Position numbers and translations under genes: made by a program
In this document: positions 1 through 7,573 of the stretch, in pieces
How the letters are laid out: each line of letters opens with the position of its first letter
Position numbering within the stretch: position 1 is the stretch's first letter
Notes under the pieces: model-generated
Seen by the model: the letters and a program-made list of their open reading frames with translations, nothing else
Told to the model about the DNA's origin: nothing
Databases searched by the model: none
From: Clostridium sp. 27_14
GTDB lineage: Bacteria > Bacillota > Clostridia > TANB77 > CAG-508
Assembly: GCA_001916035.1 (NCBI GenBank)
Contig: MNRQ01000008.1
Location: 1-21,947 of the forward strand
DNA length: 21,947 nucleotides
Direction of reading: 5' to 3'

Positions 1-11
1 GGATTATTTTT

Positions 12-35
12 AGGGGCTAATCTTAGCCTCTTTTT
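12..35 (+). terminator. Rho-independent terminator
   Basis: GGGGCTAA at 13-20 pairs with TTAGCCTC at 23-30 and a T run follows at 31-35. It probably ends a transcript entering from the left, outside the window. Confidence 0.75.
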
Positions 36-97
36 ATATGCCTGTATATTAGCAGGAAAAAAATCAGATGAATAATTTTTATGAGAGGAGTTAAATT

Positions 98-781
98 TTG
101 GATGAAAATATTAAAAGTAGTTATTATTCCATTTTACCAGCAGTTGTTAGATATGATAAAGATTTAACAGATAAAGCTAAGTTATTGTATAGTGAAATCA
201 CTTGTCTGTGCAATAAAGAAGGATATTGTTTTGCTACAAATAATTATTTTGCTAATTTATATAATTGCACTCCTCGAGCAATACAATTTACAATATCTAA
301 GTTACAAGAAAAAGGCTATATAAAAATAATTGTAGAAAATAATTATCAAAGAAAAATATATTTAACAGATGCACTAGGGTATGAAAAAATTTTCACCCCA
401 CCCCACGAAAATAATTTCATAGGAGGGTATGAAAAAAATTTCACCCATAATAATATAAAATATAATATAGATGATTTATTTATTTTAATTATAAATAATA
501 GCAATAAAATTTCAAATGAATTTTATTCAAATTTGAAAAGGCTTGAGTTTATATATCCTAAAAAAATTATAAATACTATGGAACAGGCTAATTTGATAAA
601 ATTAAAAGAAATCATTTATACTTTATTTTTAATATACAATAGCAATTTTAAAAGTATTATGTGTAAGTTTGATAGAGAAATTTTGGTAAATTTATATTTA
701 ACTTGCAAAGATCATAATACAGATGACTTTTTTAATTATTACAGACAATCTATTATAAATAAATACATAGACACATCATAA
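98..781 (+). CDS. Replication-initiator-like winged-helix protein
   Basis: 227 residues with a TTG start placed 7 nt after GAGGAG. The N-terminal ~90 residues (SYYSILPAVVRYDKDL, then DKAKLLYSEI, then an ATNNYFANLYNCTPRAIQ helix-turn-helix) resemble the DNA-binding domain of phage replisome organisers and plasmid RepA_N-type initiators. The C-terminal ~90 residues are hydrophobic/basic with no motif I recognise. Between the two lies a low-complexity linker coded by three 24-bp repeats (about 381-443), which is where RepA_N-type genes carry their origin. As first gene of the cluster it probably starts or controls element replication, but it could be a plain transcriptional regulator. No CGG recoding site is present. 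Confidence 0.65.
   Translation: MDENIKSSYYSILPAVVRYDKDLTDKAKLLYSEITCLCNKEGYCFATNNYFANLYNCTPRAIQFTISKLQEKGYIKIIVENNYQRKIYLTDALGYEKIFTPPHENNFIGGYEKNFTHNNIKYNIDDLFILIINNSNKISNEFYSNLKRLEFIYPKKIINTMEQANLIKLKEIIYTLFLIYNSNFKSIMCKFDREILVNLYLTCKDHNTDDFFNYYRQSIINKYIDTS
377..446 (+). repeat. Three 24-bp-phased repeats inside the rep-like gene (possible iterons)
   Basis: The cores ATGAAAAAATTTTCA (381-395), ACGAAAATAATTTCA (405-419) and ATGAAAAAAATTTCA (429-443) start exactly 24 bp apart. The first and third are flanked by GGGT and CCC, making them imperfect palindromes. At protein level they encode an 8-residue repeat (YEKIFTPP, HENNFIGG, YEKNFTHN). Because they lie in an initiator-like gene they may be iterons of an internal origin. 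A purely protein-level repeat is the alternative. Confidence 0.55.
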
Positions 782-795
782 AGGAGTTTTGATAT

Positions 796-1044
796 ATGCT
801 AAATAATTATATAAATAATTTTGAAACTACAATATCAACAATTTTATTTTATGGCTTTAAATATACTTTATTATTACTTGTGATTCTTTTAATACTATCT
901 CTTATATTGCTAATAGTCGGATGTATTATAAAATCACAAACAATTAAATCGAAATTTTTAAAAATTGTACCAGGCTTATTACTAAGTCTTATTTTTTTAC
1001 TTCTTTTGCCTTACATTTTAGTACAATTTAAAAATTTATTATAA
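796..1044 (+). CDS. Small two-helix membrane protein
   Basis: 82 residues, ATG start after AAGGAG, 14 nt downstream of the rep-like gene, so likely co-transcribed. Two strongly hydrophobic segments (about residues 21-45 and 56-77) are separated by a basic loop (KSQTIKSKFLK). I do not recognise the family. Its position just before the pilin-like gene suggests a small accessory subunit of the transfer machine. It contains an out-of-frame CGG (918) that causes no shift. Confidence 0.6.
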   Translation: MLNNYINNFETTISTILFYGFKYTLLLLVILLILSLILLIVGCIIKSQTIKSKFLKIVPGLLLSLIFLLLLPYILVQFKNLL

Positions 1045-1060
1045 ATAGTGCTTTCCTTAA

Positions 1061-1086
1061 TTTGCCTTATCAAAAAGTTAAGGAGA
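1061..1086 (+). promoter_or_regulatory. Leader with pyrimidine motif that can pair near the RBS
   Basis: CCTTA at 1065-1069 is complementary to TAAGG at 1079-1083, the start of the Shine-Dalgarno AAGGAG. This could form a small hairpin sequestering the ribosome binding site of the VirB2-like gene. A similar TTGCC(C)T element precedes other genes here (see findings). Confidence 0.3.
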
Positions 1087-1095
1087 TGATGTTTT

Positions 1096-1477
1096 ATGAA
1101 TGTTACAAAAGGAAAAAAGAAACTTATTGCAAAATTATCAAGCATTGGAGCAACAATTACATTGTTATTAATTCAATGTAATCAATGTTTTGCTGAAAGT
1201 ATTGGAACAGCTGAAGTGCAAACTGCAACAGATAATATTAAAAGAGTTATCACAAGTATTGCAATGCCACTAGGCCGGAGTTTTAATTTTTGCAAGTGTA
1301 GTTGTTGCAGCATTAAAAATGATTGCCAACTCAAATAATCCACAAAAACGAGCAGAATCTATTGGAGCTTTAGCTTGGATATGTGGTGGTGGTGTAATTT
1401 TAGGTGCTTCACTTATTATCGCTGGAATTATTATTAATGTGGCTACAAACAATAGTGGCACATTGCTTGGAAGTTAG
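1096..1477 (+). CDS. VirB2/TrbC-like pilin subunit, one +1 CGG recoding site
   Basis: Reading +1 at CGG 1276-1278 gives a 126-residue protein. Residues ~1-33 form a signal-like segment (basic start, hydrophobic core, CFA near the cut site). After the IAMPLG-G junction come two hydrophobic helices (GVLIFASVVVAALKMIA; GGGVILGASLIIAGIII) separated by a loop with SNNPQKRAESIG. This is the usual layout of VirB2/TrbC-type pilin precursors of Gram-positive transfer systems. Without the shift the protein would end at 1338 with an unrelated Cys-rich tail and no second helix. The gene sits directly before PrgI and VirB4 as expected. It uses an ATG start with AAGGAG upstream. Confidence 0.75.
1276..1278 (+). 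other. +1 recoding site 1 (GGC CGG A)
   Basis: In-frame CGG at codon 61 of the VirB2-like gene. Skipping the C reads GGA (Gly) and restores the hydrophobic second half of the protein. Confidence 0.85.
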
Positions 1478-1487
1478 GTGATTTACA

Positions 1488-1778
1488 GTGAGAGTGTTTA
1501 AAATTCCATTTGATATTAAAAGAGAAGAAAAAATATTTGGTGGATATTTGAGCCTAAGACAAGTTTTATATTTAATGCTTGCTACAGCAAGTTTGGGAAT
1601 CCTCGCTACCCCACTAAATATTATTATAAAAATATTTATTATCACTATAATTGCTACATTCTTTCTACTTTGTGCTTTTCTAAAAATAAATGAGCAAAAT
1701 TTTGATAAGTTATTTTTATATGCTACAAAATACATTGTTCGTAGAAAAAAATTCAAATATGAGAGGTGCTTGAAATGA
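1488..1778 (+). CDS. PrgI-family (VirB3-like) membrane protein
   Basis: 96 residues, GTG start. The N-terminal FKIPFDIKREEKIFGGYLSLRQ motif followed by two adjacent membrane helices (about 27-42 and 46-66) and a basic tail is typical of the PrgI family. That family occupies the VirB3 position in Gram-positive type IV secretion systems, an inner-membrane partner of the VirB4 ATPase. It starts 10 nt after the pilin-like gene and its stop overlaps the next start (ATGA at 1775-1778), indicating translational coupling. There is no CGG codon and the gene is intact. Confidence 0.8.
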   Translation: MRVFKIPFDIKREEKIFGGYLSLRQVLYLMLATASLGILATPLNIIIKIFIITIIATFFLLCAFLKINEQNFDKLFLYATKYIVRRKKFKYERCLK

Positions 1779-2503
1779 TAATAATGTTTATTTTTCTTGG
1801 ATTAACTATTGTGTTTATCATTGGTACAGCTATTTATTTAAACAAAAGCAAAAAGCAAAACGGATTTACACAAAATATTGATAAAAAAGAAAATCAAGGC
1901 AAAAAAGTAGACAAAAAGAAATTAGAAAATATTTTTAATTTTAAAATAAAAGATAATATGATTTGCATTGGTAACAGATATTCAAATATTATTAGACTTG
2001 GCAACATTGATTATAATATGCTTTCTGTTTCTGAACAGGATTCTATTGAAAATATTTTAATACAAACATCACTTTCAATAGATTATCCAGTTCAATTTTT
2101 TAGCACAACTGAATACATAGACACAAGCAAAGTTATTCAACTTATGAAAAAGAATAAAAATACAAATGAAAAAATTGAAGAATATAAAAATTATTTGATA
2201 GATTACTTACAAAATTTAATGGAAAATAGGACTATTTCTGTTGTTAGAAGTTATGCAATTATTAGTTATGATGGAACTTCACAAGATGCAATACAAGAAT
2301 TAAACAGAAAATCATTATCTTTTACAAGTAGTTTATTAAGAGCAAAAATAGTATGCGAAATTCTTACTGAAGATGAAATTTATAATTTAATTTATAAAGA
2401 ATTAAATAAGAATTCAACCATCAATATTAGTAATTTACAAGGAGGTGGAAAAAACTTATATGTTGGTAAAAAACAAAAAGCAAAAAGAAATAAACATATT
2501 TGA
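1775..2503 (+). CDS. VirB4/TraC N-terminal-domain-like membrane protein
   Basis: Begins at the ATG overlapping the previous stop, with GAGAGG 8 nt upstream. An upstream in-frame GTG at 1766 is less likely because it lies on that ribosome site. About 242 residues: one membrane helix (~3-22), a lysine-rich stretch, then a soluble alpha/beta domain (around MICIGNRYSNIIRLG and IISYDGTSQDAIQELNRK). Such a protein next to VirB4 is common in clostridial transfer clusters and resembles the N-terminal part of TraC/VirB4-type proteins. It overlaps the VirB4 start by 44 nt. That junction is a normal gene overlap with its own GGAGGTGG site, not a frameshift. Confidence 0.6.
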   Translation: MIIMFIFLGLTIVFIIGTAIYLNKSKKQNGFTQNIDKKENQGKKVDKKKLENIFNFKIKDNMICIGNRYSNIIRLGNIDYNMLSVSEQDSIENILIQTSLSIDYPVQFFSTTEYIDTSKVIQLMKKNKNTNEKIEEYKNYLIDYLQNLMENRTISVVRSYAIISYDGTSQDAIQELNRKSLSFTSSLLRAKIVCEILTEDEIYNLIYKELNKNSTINISNLQGGGKNLYVGKKQKAKRNKHI

Positions 2504-4279
2504 AAATGTACCTAAAATCTCTGATTTACTTATTCCAGATGAACTACAAGAAAAAGTAGATTATTTAAAACTTGGCTATAATAAATTTACGAGAATATTT
2601 GTAATGACAATTTATCCTGAACAAACTTGGGTTAGTTGGCTGGATGATTTGTTTGCTATTGGAAATATCAATATTTCTGTAAAAATAGAGCCTTCTATAA
2701 ATGGAAATGTTATAAATCAATTAACAAAGAAATTAGTACAAGCACAAAGTGAGTATGCAACCTATTCAAGGCAAGGTAATATATTGCATTTGCCAGAATT
2801 AGAAAAACAAATTGGAGATTTAGAAGATCTGCGAATGCTAATACAAACTAATCAAGATAAATTATTTTATGCAACAATTTTTATATCTCTAAATGCTGAA
2901 AGTTTAAAAGAATTAAATGAGAAAACAAAAATATTAGAAAGTGAACTAAATAAAAAAACAGCAATGATAAGGACTTTAACTTTTAGACAGTTAGAAGGCT
3001 ATAAAACAATTCTTCCAACTAATGAATATCCAATTTCAAATTATGAAAGAAATATGGTTGCTGGTCGGTGTTGCAACATTGATACCTATTTCAACTCCTA
3101 ATCTATCACATGATAAAGGTATATTTGTAGGAAGAAATATTTATACAAATGCACCTGTTTATATTGATACTTTTTGCGGTCCTCCTACGCTTCCTAATCC
3201 ACACGTATTTATTTGTGGTACAAGTGGTGGCGGAAAAAGTGTAGCTTTAAAAACATTAACTGCTAGAAATATTGCTACTACTGGATGCGGAGCATTCTTT
3301 ATTGATGTTGAGCGGTGAGTATTCAAACCTTACTAAAATGCTTGGTGGAAAGGTAATAAAAATTGAACAAGGAAAACCTGCAGGAATAAATCCATTTGAA
3401 CTAGAAGCAGATTACAAAGGTAAAGAAAAATTTTTAAATATACTTGATAAAGTAGCAGAAATTAGAGCCTTAATTGCAACAATATGCAGAAATTATGGTC
3501 GAACACTTACAGGAACAGAAAATACTGAAATTGAAATAATAGTAAATCAATTATATAGTGAAAAAGGTATTACAAGTGATGTAAATTCGCTTTATGAGAA
3601 AAAAGGTGGAAAACTTGATAATGGTAAATATGTAGTAGGTAAAATAGAAAAGAAAATGCCTACACTTACAGATTTTCATAATAAATTAGTACAGCGTGGT
3701 AAATGTAAAGAATTAGCAGATATTTTAATACCATTTCTAAAGGGCAATTCATTAGGAATATTTGATTGTGAAAGTAAAATTACATCTTCTGAAGATATTA
3801 TTTGCTTTGATATGAGTGAGATTAAAGATGAATTTACAAAATTATATTCTTCTTTTGTTATCTTAACTTGGGTATGGCAAAAATATGTACTAAAAAATAG
3901 AGAAAAGAAAAAAATCATAGTTTGCGATGAAGCTTGGTTGTTTTTAAAATATCAAGAATCCGCAGACTTCCTTGTGAATGTTGCTCGCCGACGGTCGTAA
4001 GTATAATGTTCCATTATTCATTCGGTAGCCAATTTATTGATGAATTTTTAAGTTCTGAAGAACGGAAAAACCATTATAAATATATGTTCAACAAGATATT
4101 TATTTAAGCAAAGTCCTGGATCAGTCGATGAAGTTGTGGATTTTTTCAATTTATCTGAAGGTACAAAAAACTTTTTAACTGCGGCAACTCCTGGTCAATG
4201 TGTAATAAGTTTAAATAATACTGTTACTGCAATAAAATTTATTATAACAAAATATGAAGAAACCTTTGTATTTACTTAA
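2460..4279 (+). CDS. virB4: VirB4-family conjugation ATPase, five +1 CGG recoding sites
   Basis: Read with +1 shifts at five in-frame CGG codons this is a 604-residue VirB4/TraE ATPase, the motor of the secretion channel at the inner membrane face. The shifts fall at residues 203, 285, 511, 521 and 534, each giving Gly. Visible motifs are Walker A GTSGGGKS (253-260), a Walker B strand ending IIVCDEAW (D489, E490), and the C-terminal block VARR-GRKYNVPLFI-GSQFIDEFLSSEE-GKTIIN followed by STRYLFKQ. Without shifts the gene would be chopped into six pieces, with immediate stops after two of the CGG codons (TGA 3316, TAG 4026). All segments keep coding quality with no other defect, which argues against decay. 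The start ATG has GGAGGTGG upstream. Confidence 0.88.
3066..3068 (+). other. +1 recoding site 2 (GGT CGG T)
   Basis: In-frame CGG in virB4, codon 203. Skipping C gives GGT and joins NYERNMVAG to GVATLIPISTPN. The unshifted frame ends at 3101. Confidence 0.85.
3313..3315 (+). other. +1 recoding site 3 (GAG CGG T)
   Basis: In-frame CGG followed directly by TGA (3316-3318) in the unshifted frame. The shift joins FFIDVE to GEYSNLTKMLGG of VirB4. Confidence 0.9.
3992..3994 (+). other. +1 recoding site 4 (CGA CGG T)
   Basis: The unshifted frame stops at TAA 3998-4000. The shift joins VARR to GRKYNVPLFI in the conserved C-terminal part of VirB4. Confidence 0.9.
4023..4025 (+). other. +1 recoding site 5 (ATT CGG T)
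   Basis: In-frame CGG followed directly by TAG (4026-4028), only ten codons after site 4. The shift joins NVPLFI to GSQFIDEFLSSEE. Confidence 0.9.
4063..4065 (+). other. +1 recoding site 6 (GAA CGG A)
   Basis: Thirteen codons after site 5. The shift joins FLSSEE to GKTIINICSTRYLFKQ of VirB4. Confidence 0.9.
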
Positions 4280-4296
4280 AATTGGAGGTGAAAAAA

Positions 4297-5803
4297 TTGA
4301 ATAAATTATTTAAAAGTTTTGTAATAGTAGTTACAATGCTTTTTTTATTATCTCCTATATGTTTTGGGGCAACTCCTGAACTAAAAAAACAAATAAAAAA
4401 AGAAGATGGATCATTATTTGAAAAAATTATTGCTGAATGTATTGGTGGAATTGCTGAAACAGTACTAGATTTTACAACACGGAGAAAAAGCAAATGTAGG
4501 ATTTAAAGATTATGACGAACTTATTTTTAATAATAAGCAATCAAATGATAGTTTATCTCCATTCACAGATGAATTATGGACTAAAACAATGAAATGGTAT
4601 CAAATTTTTAGTATTATTTCTGGCACACTAATACTAATTGCAGTATTTGTTTTAGCATTTAAAATGATAAATGCAGGTATGAATACTGCTAAAAAGAATG
4701 AAGCAAAAGAAAATTTAATGCGATTATGTTTTGGTGGTGTTGCAATAGCTCTTGCTCCATTATTTATTAGATTTTTGCTTTATATGAATAATAGTCTAGT
4801 ATATTTATTAGTTACAGCAGCAAATACTGGAACACTAGATGCAACACTTGGAAACAGTATGCTAACAAGTATAAAAACAGGAAATGCCATTTCAACAGCA
4901 CTTGTTATTGCAATGTTTATATATTTATTTGTAAAACTAAATATTAAATTTATAGTTAGACAATTTACAATAATAATATTTACTATTTTTACACCTATTG
5001 CTTGTGGCTTATGGATAATAAACAAAAATGTAACTGCTGCTAGCATTTGGGCTGGTCAAATTATTATGAATATTTTTATGCAATTTATATATTGCTTTTT
5101 ATTCTTAATATATCTTGCATTTTTGCCATCTGGTGGTGGCTGGGCAATCTCTTTAATATGGGCTATGATGATACTTCCACTTGCTGATACATTACAAAAT
5201 TGCTTACAAAATCTAACTTCAAGAATTGCTGGTATTGATAATGAACAAATGACTAATAGAGTTCTTGGAACAGGTGCTATGCTTGGTTTTGGATTAGGTG
5301 CTATTAAAGAACAATTTAAAACACCTGAAACTCAAAATAAATCATCTAATAATGGAACAGATAGTAATTCTAATAATGGACTAAAAGGCATTATATCAAG
5401 GGCTAAATCATTTATAAATCCAGTAGCAAACTTATCTGATGAAAAAGATTACAATGGAAATGTAAATCCTATAAGAGATGTAATGACACCTACAAAAGAA
5501 AATAAACAGGAAAATGTAACAATGCCAAAATCTGAAATGAATAATAAAAATAATATGAGTAATGGAAAAATAACACCAAAAACTATTGCAAAAAACGTTG
5601 CAAATGTTGGATTAAAAGGAACAAAAGCATATTTGAGTGTAGGTGCAAAAATGGCTGAAGGCGATTTTAGTTCATATAAATATAAAAAGCAAACATCTTA
5701 TAACAATAAAAATAAGTCTATGCAAAATACTGAATATTTAAACAATATAAGCAATTTGCAGAAAGGGGCTGAAAATGAGTTTAAAGGAAAAAACGAAGAA
5801 TGA
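4297..5803 (+). CDS. VirB6/TrbL-like polytopic channel protein, one +1 CGG recoding site
   Basis: Start TTG 4297 is chosen because GGAGGTG (4284-4290) precedes it by 6 nt; the TTG at 4282 overlaps that site. With +1 at CGG 4480 it encodes 501 residues. It has a signal-like N-terminus (cut near CFGA), then a luminal segment (DFTT-GEKANVGFKDYDELIF), then about six membrane helices between residues ~100 and 330, and a long polar Asn/Lys-rich cytosolic tail. This matches VirB6/TrbL-like proteins encoded after VirB4 in Gram-positive clusters, which form the inner-membrane channel. Without the shift only a ~70-residue peptide would be made. Its end overlaps the next gene by 29 nt. Confidence 0.75.
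4480..4482 (+). other. +1 recoding site 7 (ACA CGG A)
   Basis: In-frame CGG at codon 62 of the VirB6-like gene. The shift joins DFTT to GEKANVGFKDYDE. The unshifted frame stops at 4504-4506. Confidence 0.87.
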
Positions 5804-6446
5804 AATTAAAAAGAAATTCAAAAAAATCGTTTTTAAAATAATTAAACCATTTATTCCTTTTATTATAGTAATTTTTTTAATTGTTTTAGCAGTATGCACA
5901 GTAGTAGACTCTATGTTTACAACAGAAGATGATATGCAAATGGCAGAAAAACTTTCAAGTGAAGATTACGAAGCACAATATGCAGAATGGCTAAAAGATA
6001 AAGAAACAACACCCAGCACTATAATAACTGATGGTAAAAGTCTTGTTCCTACACGGTATGTTTACTTGGCCAATACCTGGTTATACATTAATTACATCAC
6101 ATTTTGGAATGAGAACTCATCCAATTACAGGAGTTTATAAATTACATAGTGGTACAGATGTTGGAGCACCTATTCGGAGCAGATTTTGTGGCAATGGCTG
6201 ATGGTACGGTTATATCTGCTAAATATAGCAATTCTTATGGAAATATGGTAATGATAGACCATCGGCAATAATATTGTAACTTTATATGCACATGGTTCTG
6301 AAATCTTAGTACAAACAGGACAAGTAGTAAAACAAGGAGAGCCAGTTTTAAAAGTTGGCTCAACTGGTTACTCAACAGGTGCACATGCACATTTTGAGGT
6401 TAGAATAAATGGGAGTTTTGTAAATCCTGAAACTTATTTTAAATAG
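5775..6446 (+). CDS. M23-family (LytM-like) cell-wall endopeptidase, three +1 CGG recoding sites
   Basis: With +1 shifts at residues 94, 134 and 163 this is a 222-residue membrane-anchored peptidase: basic N-terminus, one membrane helix (~20-46), linker, then a complete M23 domain. Zinc ligands H124 and D128 lie in LHSGTDVGAP, catalytic H172 in TLYAH, and H203/H205 in HAHFE. Two shift glycines fall where M23 enzymes normally carry Gly (AP-x-G and IDHGN), supporting glycine as the decoded residue. The likely role is local peptidoglycan cleavage for channel assembly, like VirB1-type hydrolases. Without recoding the product stops before the catalytic domain. The start overlaps the VirB6-like gene by 29 nt. 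Confidence 0.88.
6054..6056 (+). other. +1 recoding site 8 (ACA CGG T)
   Basis: In-frame CGG at codon 94 of the M23 peptidase. The shift joins KSLVPT to GMFTWPIPGYTLITSHFG. Confidence 0.9.
6175..6177 (+). other. +1 recoding site 9 (ATT CGG A)
   Basis: The shift joins HSGTDVGAPI to GADFVAMADGTVI. The Gly matches the AP-x-G position common in M23 domains. Confidence 0.92.
6263..6265 (+). other. +1 recoding site 10 (CAT CGG C)
   Basis: The shift joins YGNMVMIDH to GNNIVTLYAHGSE, giving the family-typical IDHGN. This is the only site where the decoded codon is GGC. Confidence 0.93.
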
Positions 6447-6458
6447 GAGGTCTAAAAA

Positions 6459-6821
6459 ATGGTTTTAATTTTCACAGATAATGAAATATTAAACAAAGAT
6501 TTGAACAAAAACATTGAAAATAGTAGAGTTGTATATTATCCAGATTACATATTGGAAGAAAAAGAAGCAAATGTCTTAATTGCTACATTACAACCCAATA
6601 AGTACAATTTTAAAGACTTTATGTTTAAAGTTAGAGAAAAAAATATAAGAGTAATTTTAATTCTTGAAAATGAACAAATCCCTGAATTAAAAGATGCTCT
6701 TTTTTTAGGCATATATGACTTTATTTTTGATCCTTTTGAAATTGAAGATATAAAAAGAAAAGTGGCTATTTCTACACCATTTTCTGAAATTTCAAAATAT
6801 ATAGAAAAATACTTAAATTAA
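6459..6821 (+). CDS. Receiver-like (CheY/CpaE N-terminal-like) small protein
   Basis: 120 residues, ATG after AGGAGGT. It alternates strands and helices (MVLIFTDNEIL, ANVLIATLQ, IRVILILEN, LGIYDFIFDPFEIEDIKRKV), suggesting a receiver-like fold as at the N-terminus of CpaE/FtsK-like proteins. No ATPase domain follows, and I cannot identify the usual phospho-acceptor aspartate, so a structural or regulatory role is more likely than phosphorelay. It lies between the M23 peptidase and the sortase in the same direction. Function is unknown. Confidence 0.5.
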   Translation: MVLIFTDNEILNKDLNKNIENSRVVYYPDYILEEKEANVLIATLQPNKYNFKDFMFKVREKNIRVILILENEQIPELKDALFLGIYDFIFDPFEIEDIKRKVAISTPFSEISKYIEKYLN

Positions 6822-6898
6822 AGTATTATAACTATTCTAATTGAAAGGCGGTGATACAACTACATTTCAAAATTTTAATGGAAGGAGGATTTTTAGTC

Positions 6899-7489
6899 TT
6901 GAACAAAAAAGTAATTATAATATCAGTTACGGTTACTTTTATGATTATTGCAGTAATATCAACGTTTTTTGTGGTTAAGTATTTTATGAATAAGAACAAA
7001 ATAGACTATGTGTATGAAGAATATTCAAGCGATAATACCCAAAACAGATTAGATGCTGAAAATAATAATAATGAAGCTGATTCAACTGATAATTTAATGT
7101 TACAAATTGATGGAGAAAATGTACTTGGTGTTATTAAAATTGATAAAATAAATTTTGAAGGATTAATTTATGAAGGTACTTCTATGCAAACCCTTGCAAA
7201 AGGTGTTGGTCATTTTACAAATACACCATATCTTGAGGGAAATGTATGCCTAGCAGCACATAATACTAATTCATATTGGGCTAAATTACATACTTTGTCT
7301 AATGGAGATAAGATACAGTACACTTGCTTTTTAGGCACAAAAGAATACGAAGTAAGTAATGTTTCAAAAATTAGTGAAACAGATTGGGACTCTTTGAAAA
7401 ATACTGACACTAATGTATTGACACTTATTACTTGTGTAAAAGGACAAAAAGATTTAAGACTTTGTGTTCAAGCAAAAGAAATAAAATAA
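6899..7489 (+). CDS. Class-D-like sortase
   Basis: Start TTG 6899, 8 nt after GGAGGA. An earlier in-frame GTG at 6851 lacks a correctly spaced site. 196 residues: N-terminal membrane helix (~3-26), acidic Asn-rich linker, then the sortase core with catalytic H121 (CLAAHN), C179 (TLITC) and R187 (DLRLCVQA). Size and TLITC resemble class D/E sortases. It probably acts on the adhesin two genes downstream (terminal LPRTG), attaching it to the wall or to another protein during mating-pair formation. No CGG codon is present. Confidence 0.85.
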   Translation: MNKKVIIISVTVTFMIIAVISTFFVVKYFMNKNKIDYVYEEYSSDNTQNRLDAENNNNEADSTDNLMLQIDGENVLGVIKIDKINFEGLIYEGTSMQTLAKGVGHFTNTPYLEGNVCLAAHNTNSYWAKLHTLSNGDKIQYTCFLGTKEYEVSNVSKISETDWDSLKNTDTNVLTLITCVKGQKDLRLCVQAKEIK

Positions 7490-7530
7490 AAAATTTTTTC
7501 TTTTGAGCATTGTCAAAATAATATAAATGA

Positions 7531-7566
7531 TGTTACCCTAGAAATAATAAAAAATATGAAAGGGTG
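7531..7566 (+). promoter_or_regulatory. Possible RBS-sequestering leader
   Basis: TTACCCT (7533-7539) can pair with AGGGTGA (7561-7567), which overlaps the Shine-Dalgarno of the following gene. A similar pyrimidine element appears before several genes. Confidence 0.3.
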
Positions 7567-7573
7567 ATGTTTT

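Noticed and set aside
1775..4279. The junction of the 1775-2503 and 2460-4279 genes as a further frameshift
   Set aside because: The second gene has its own GGAGGTGG site and ATG 2460, there is no CGG, and the overlap is short. Two separate genes are the simpler reading.
6851..6898. Upstream GTG start for the sortase
   Set aside because: The GTG directly abuts AAAGGCG with no spacing, while TTG 6899 has a well-spaced GGAGGA and gives a normal N-terminal anchor.
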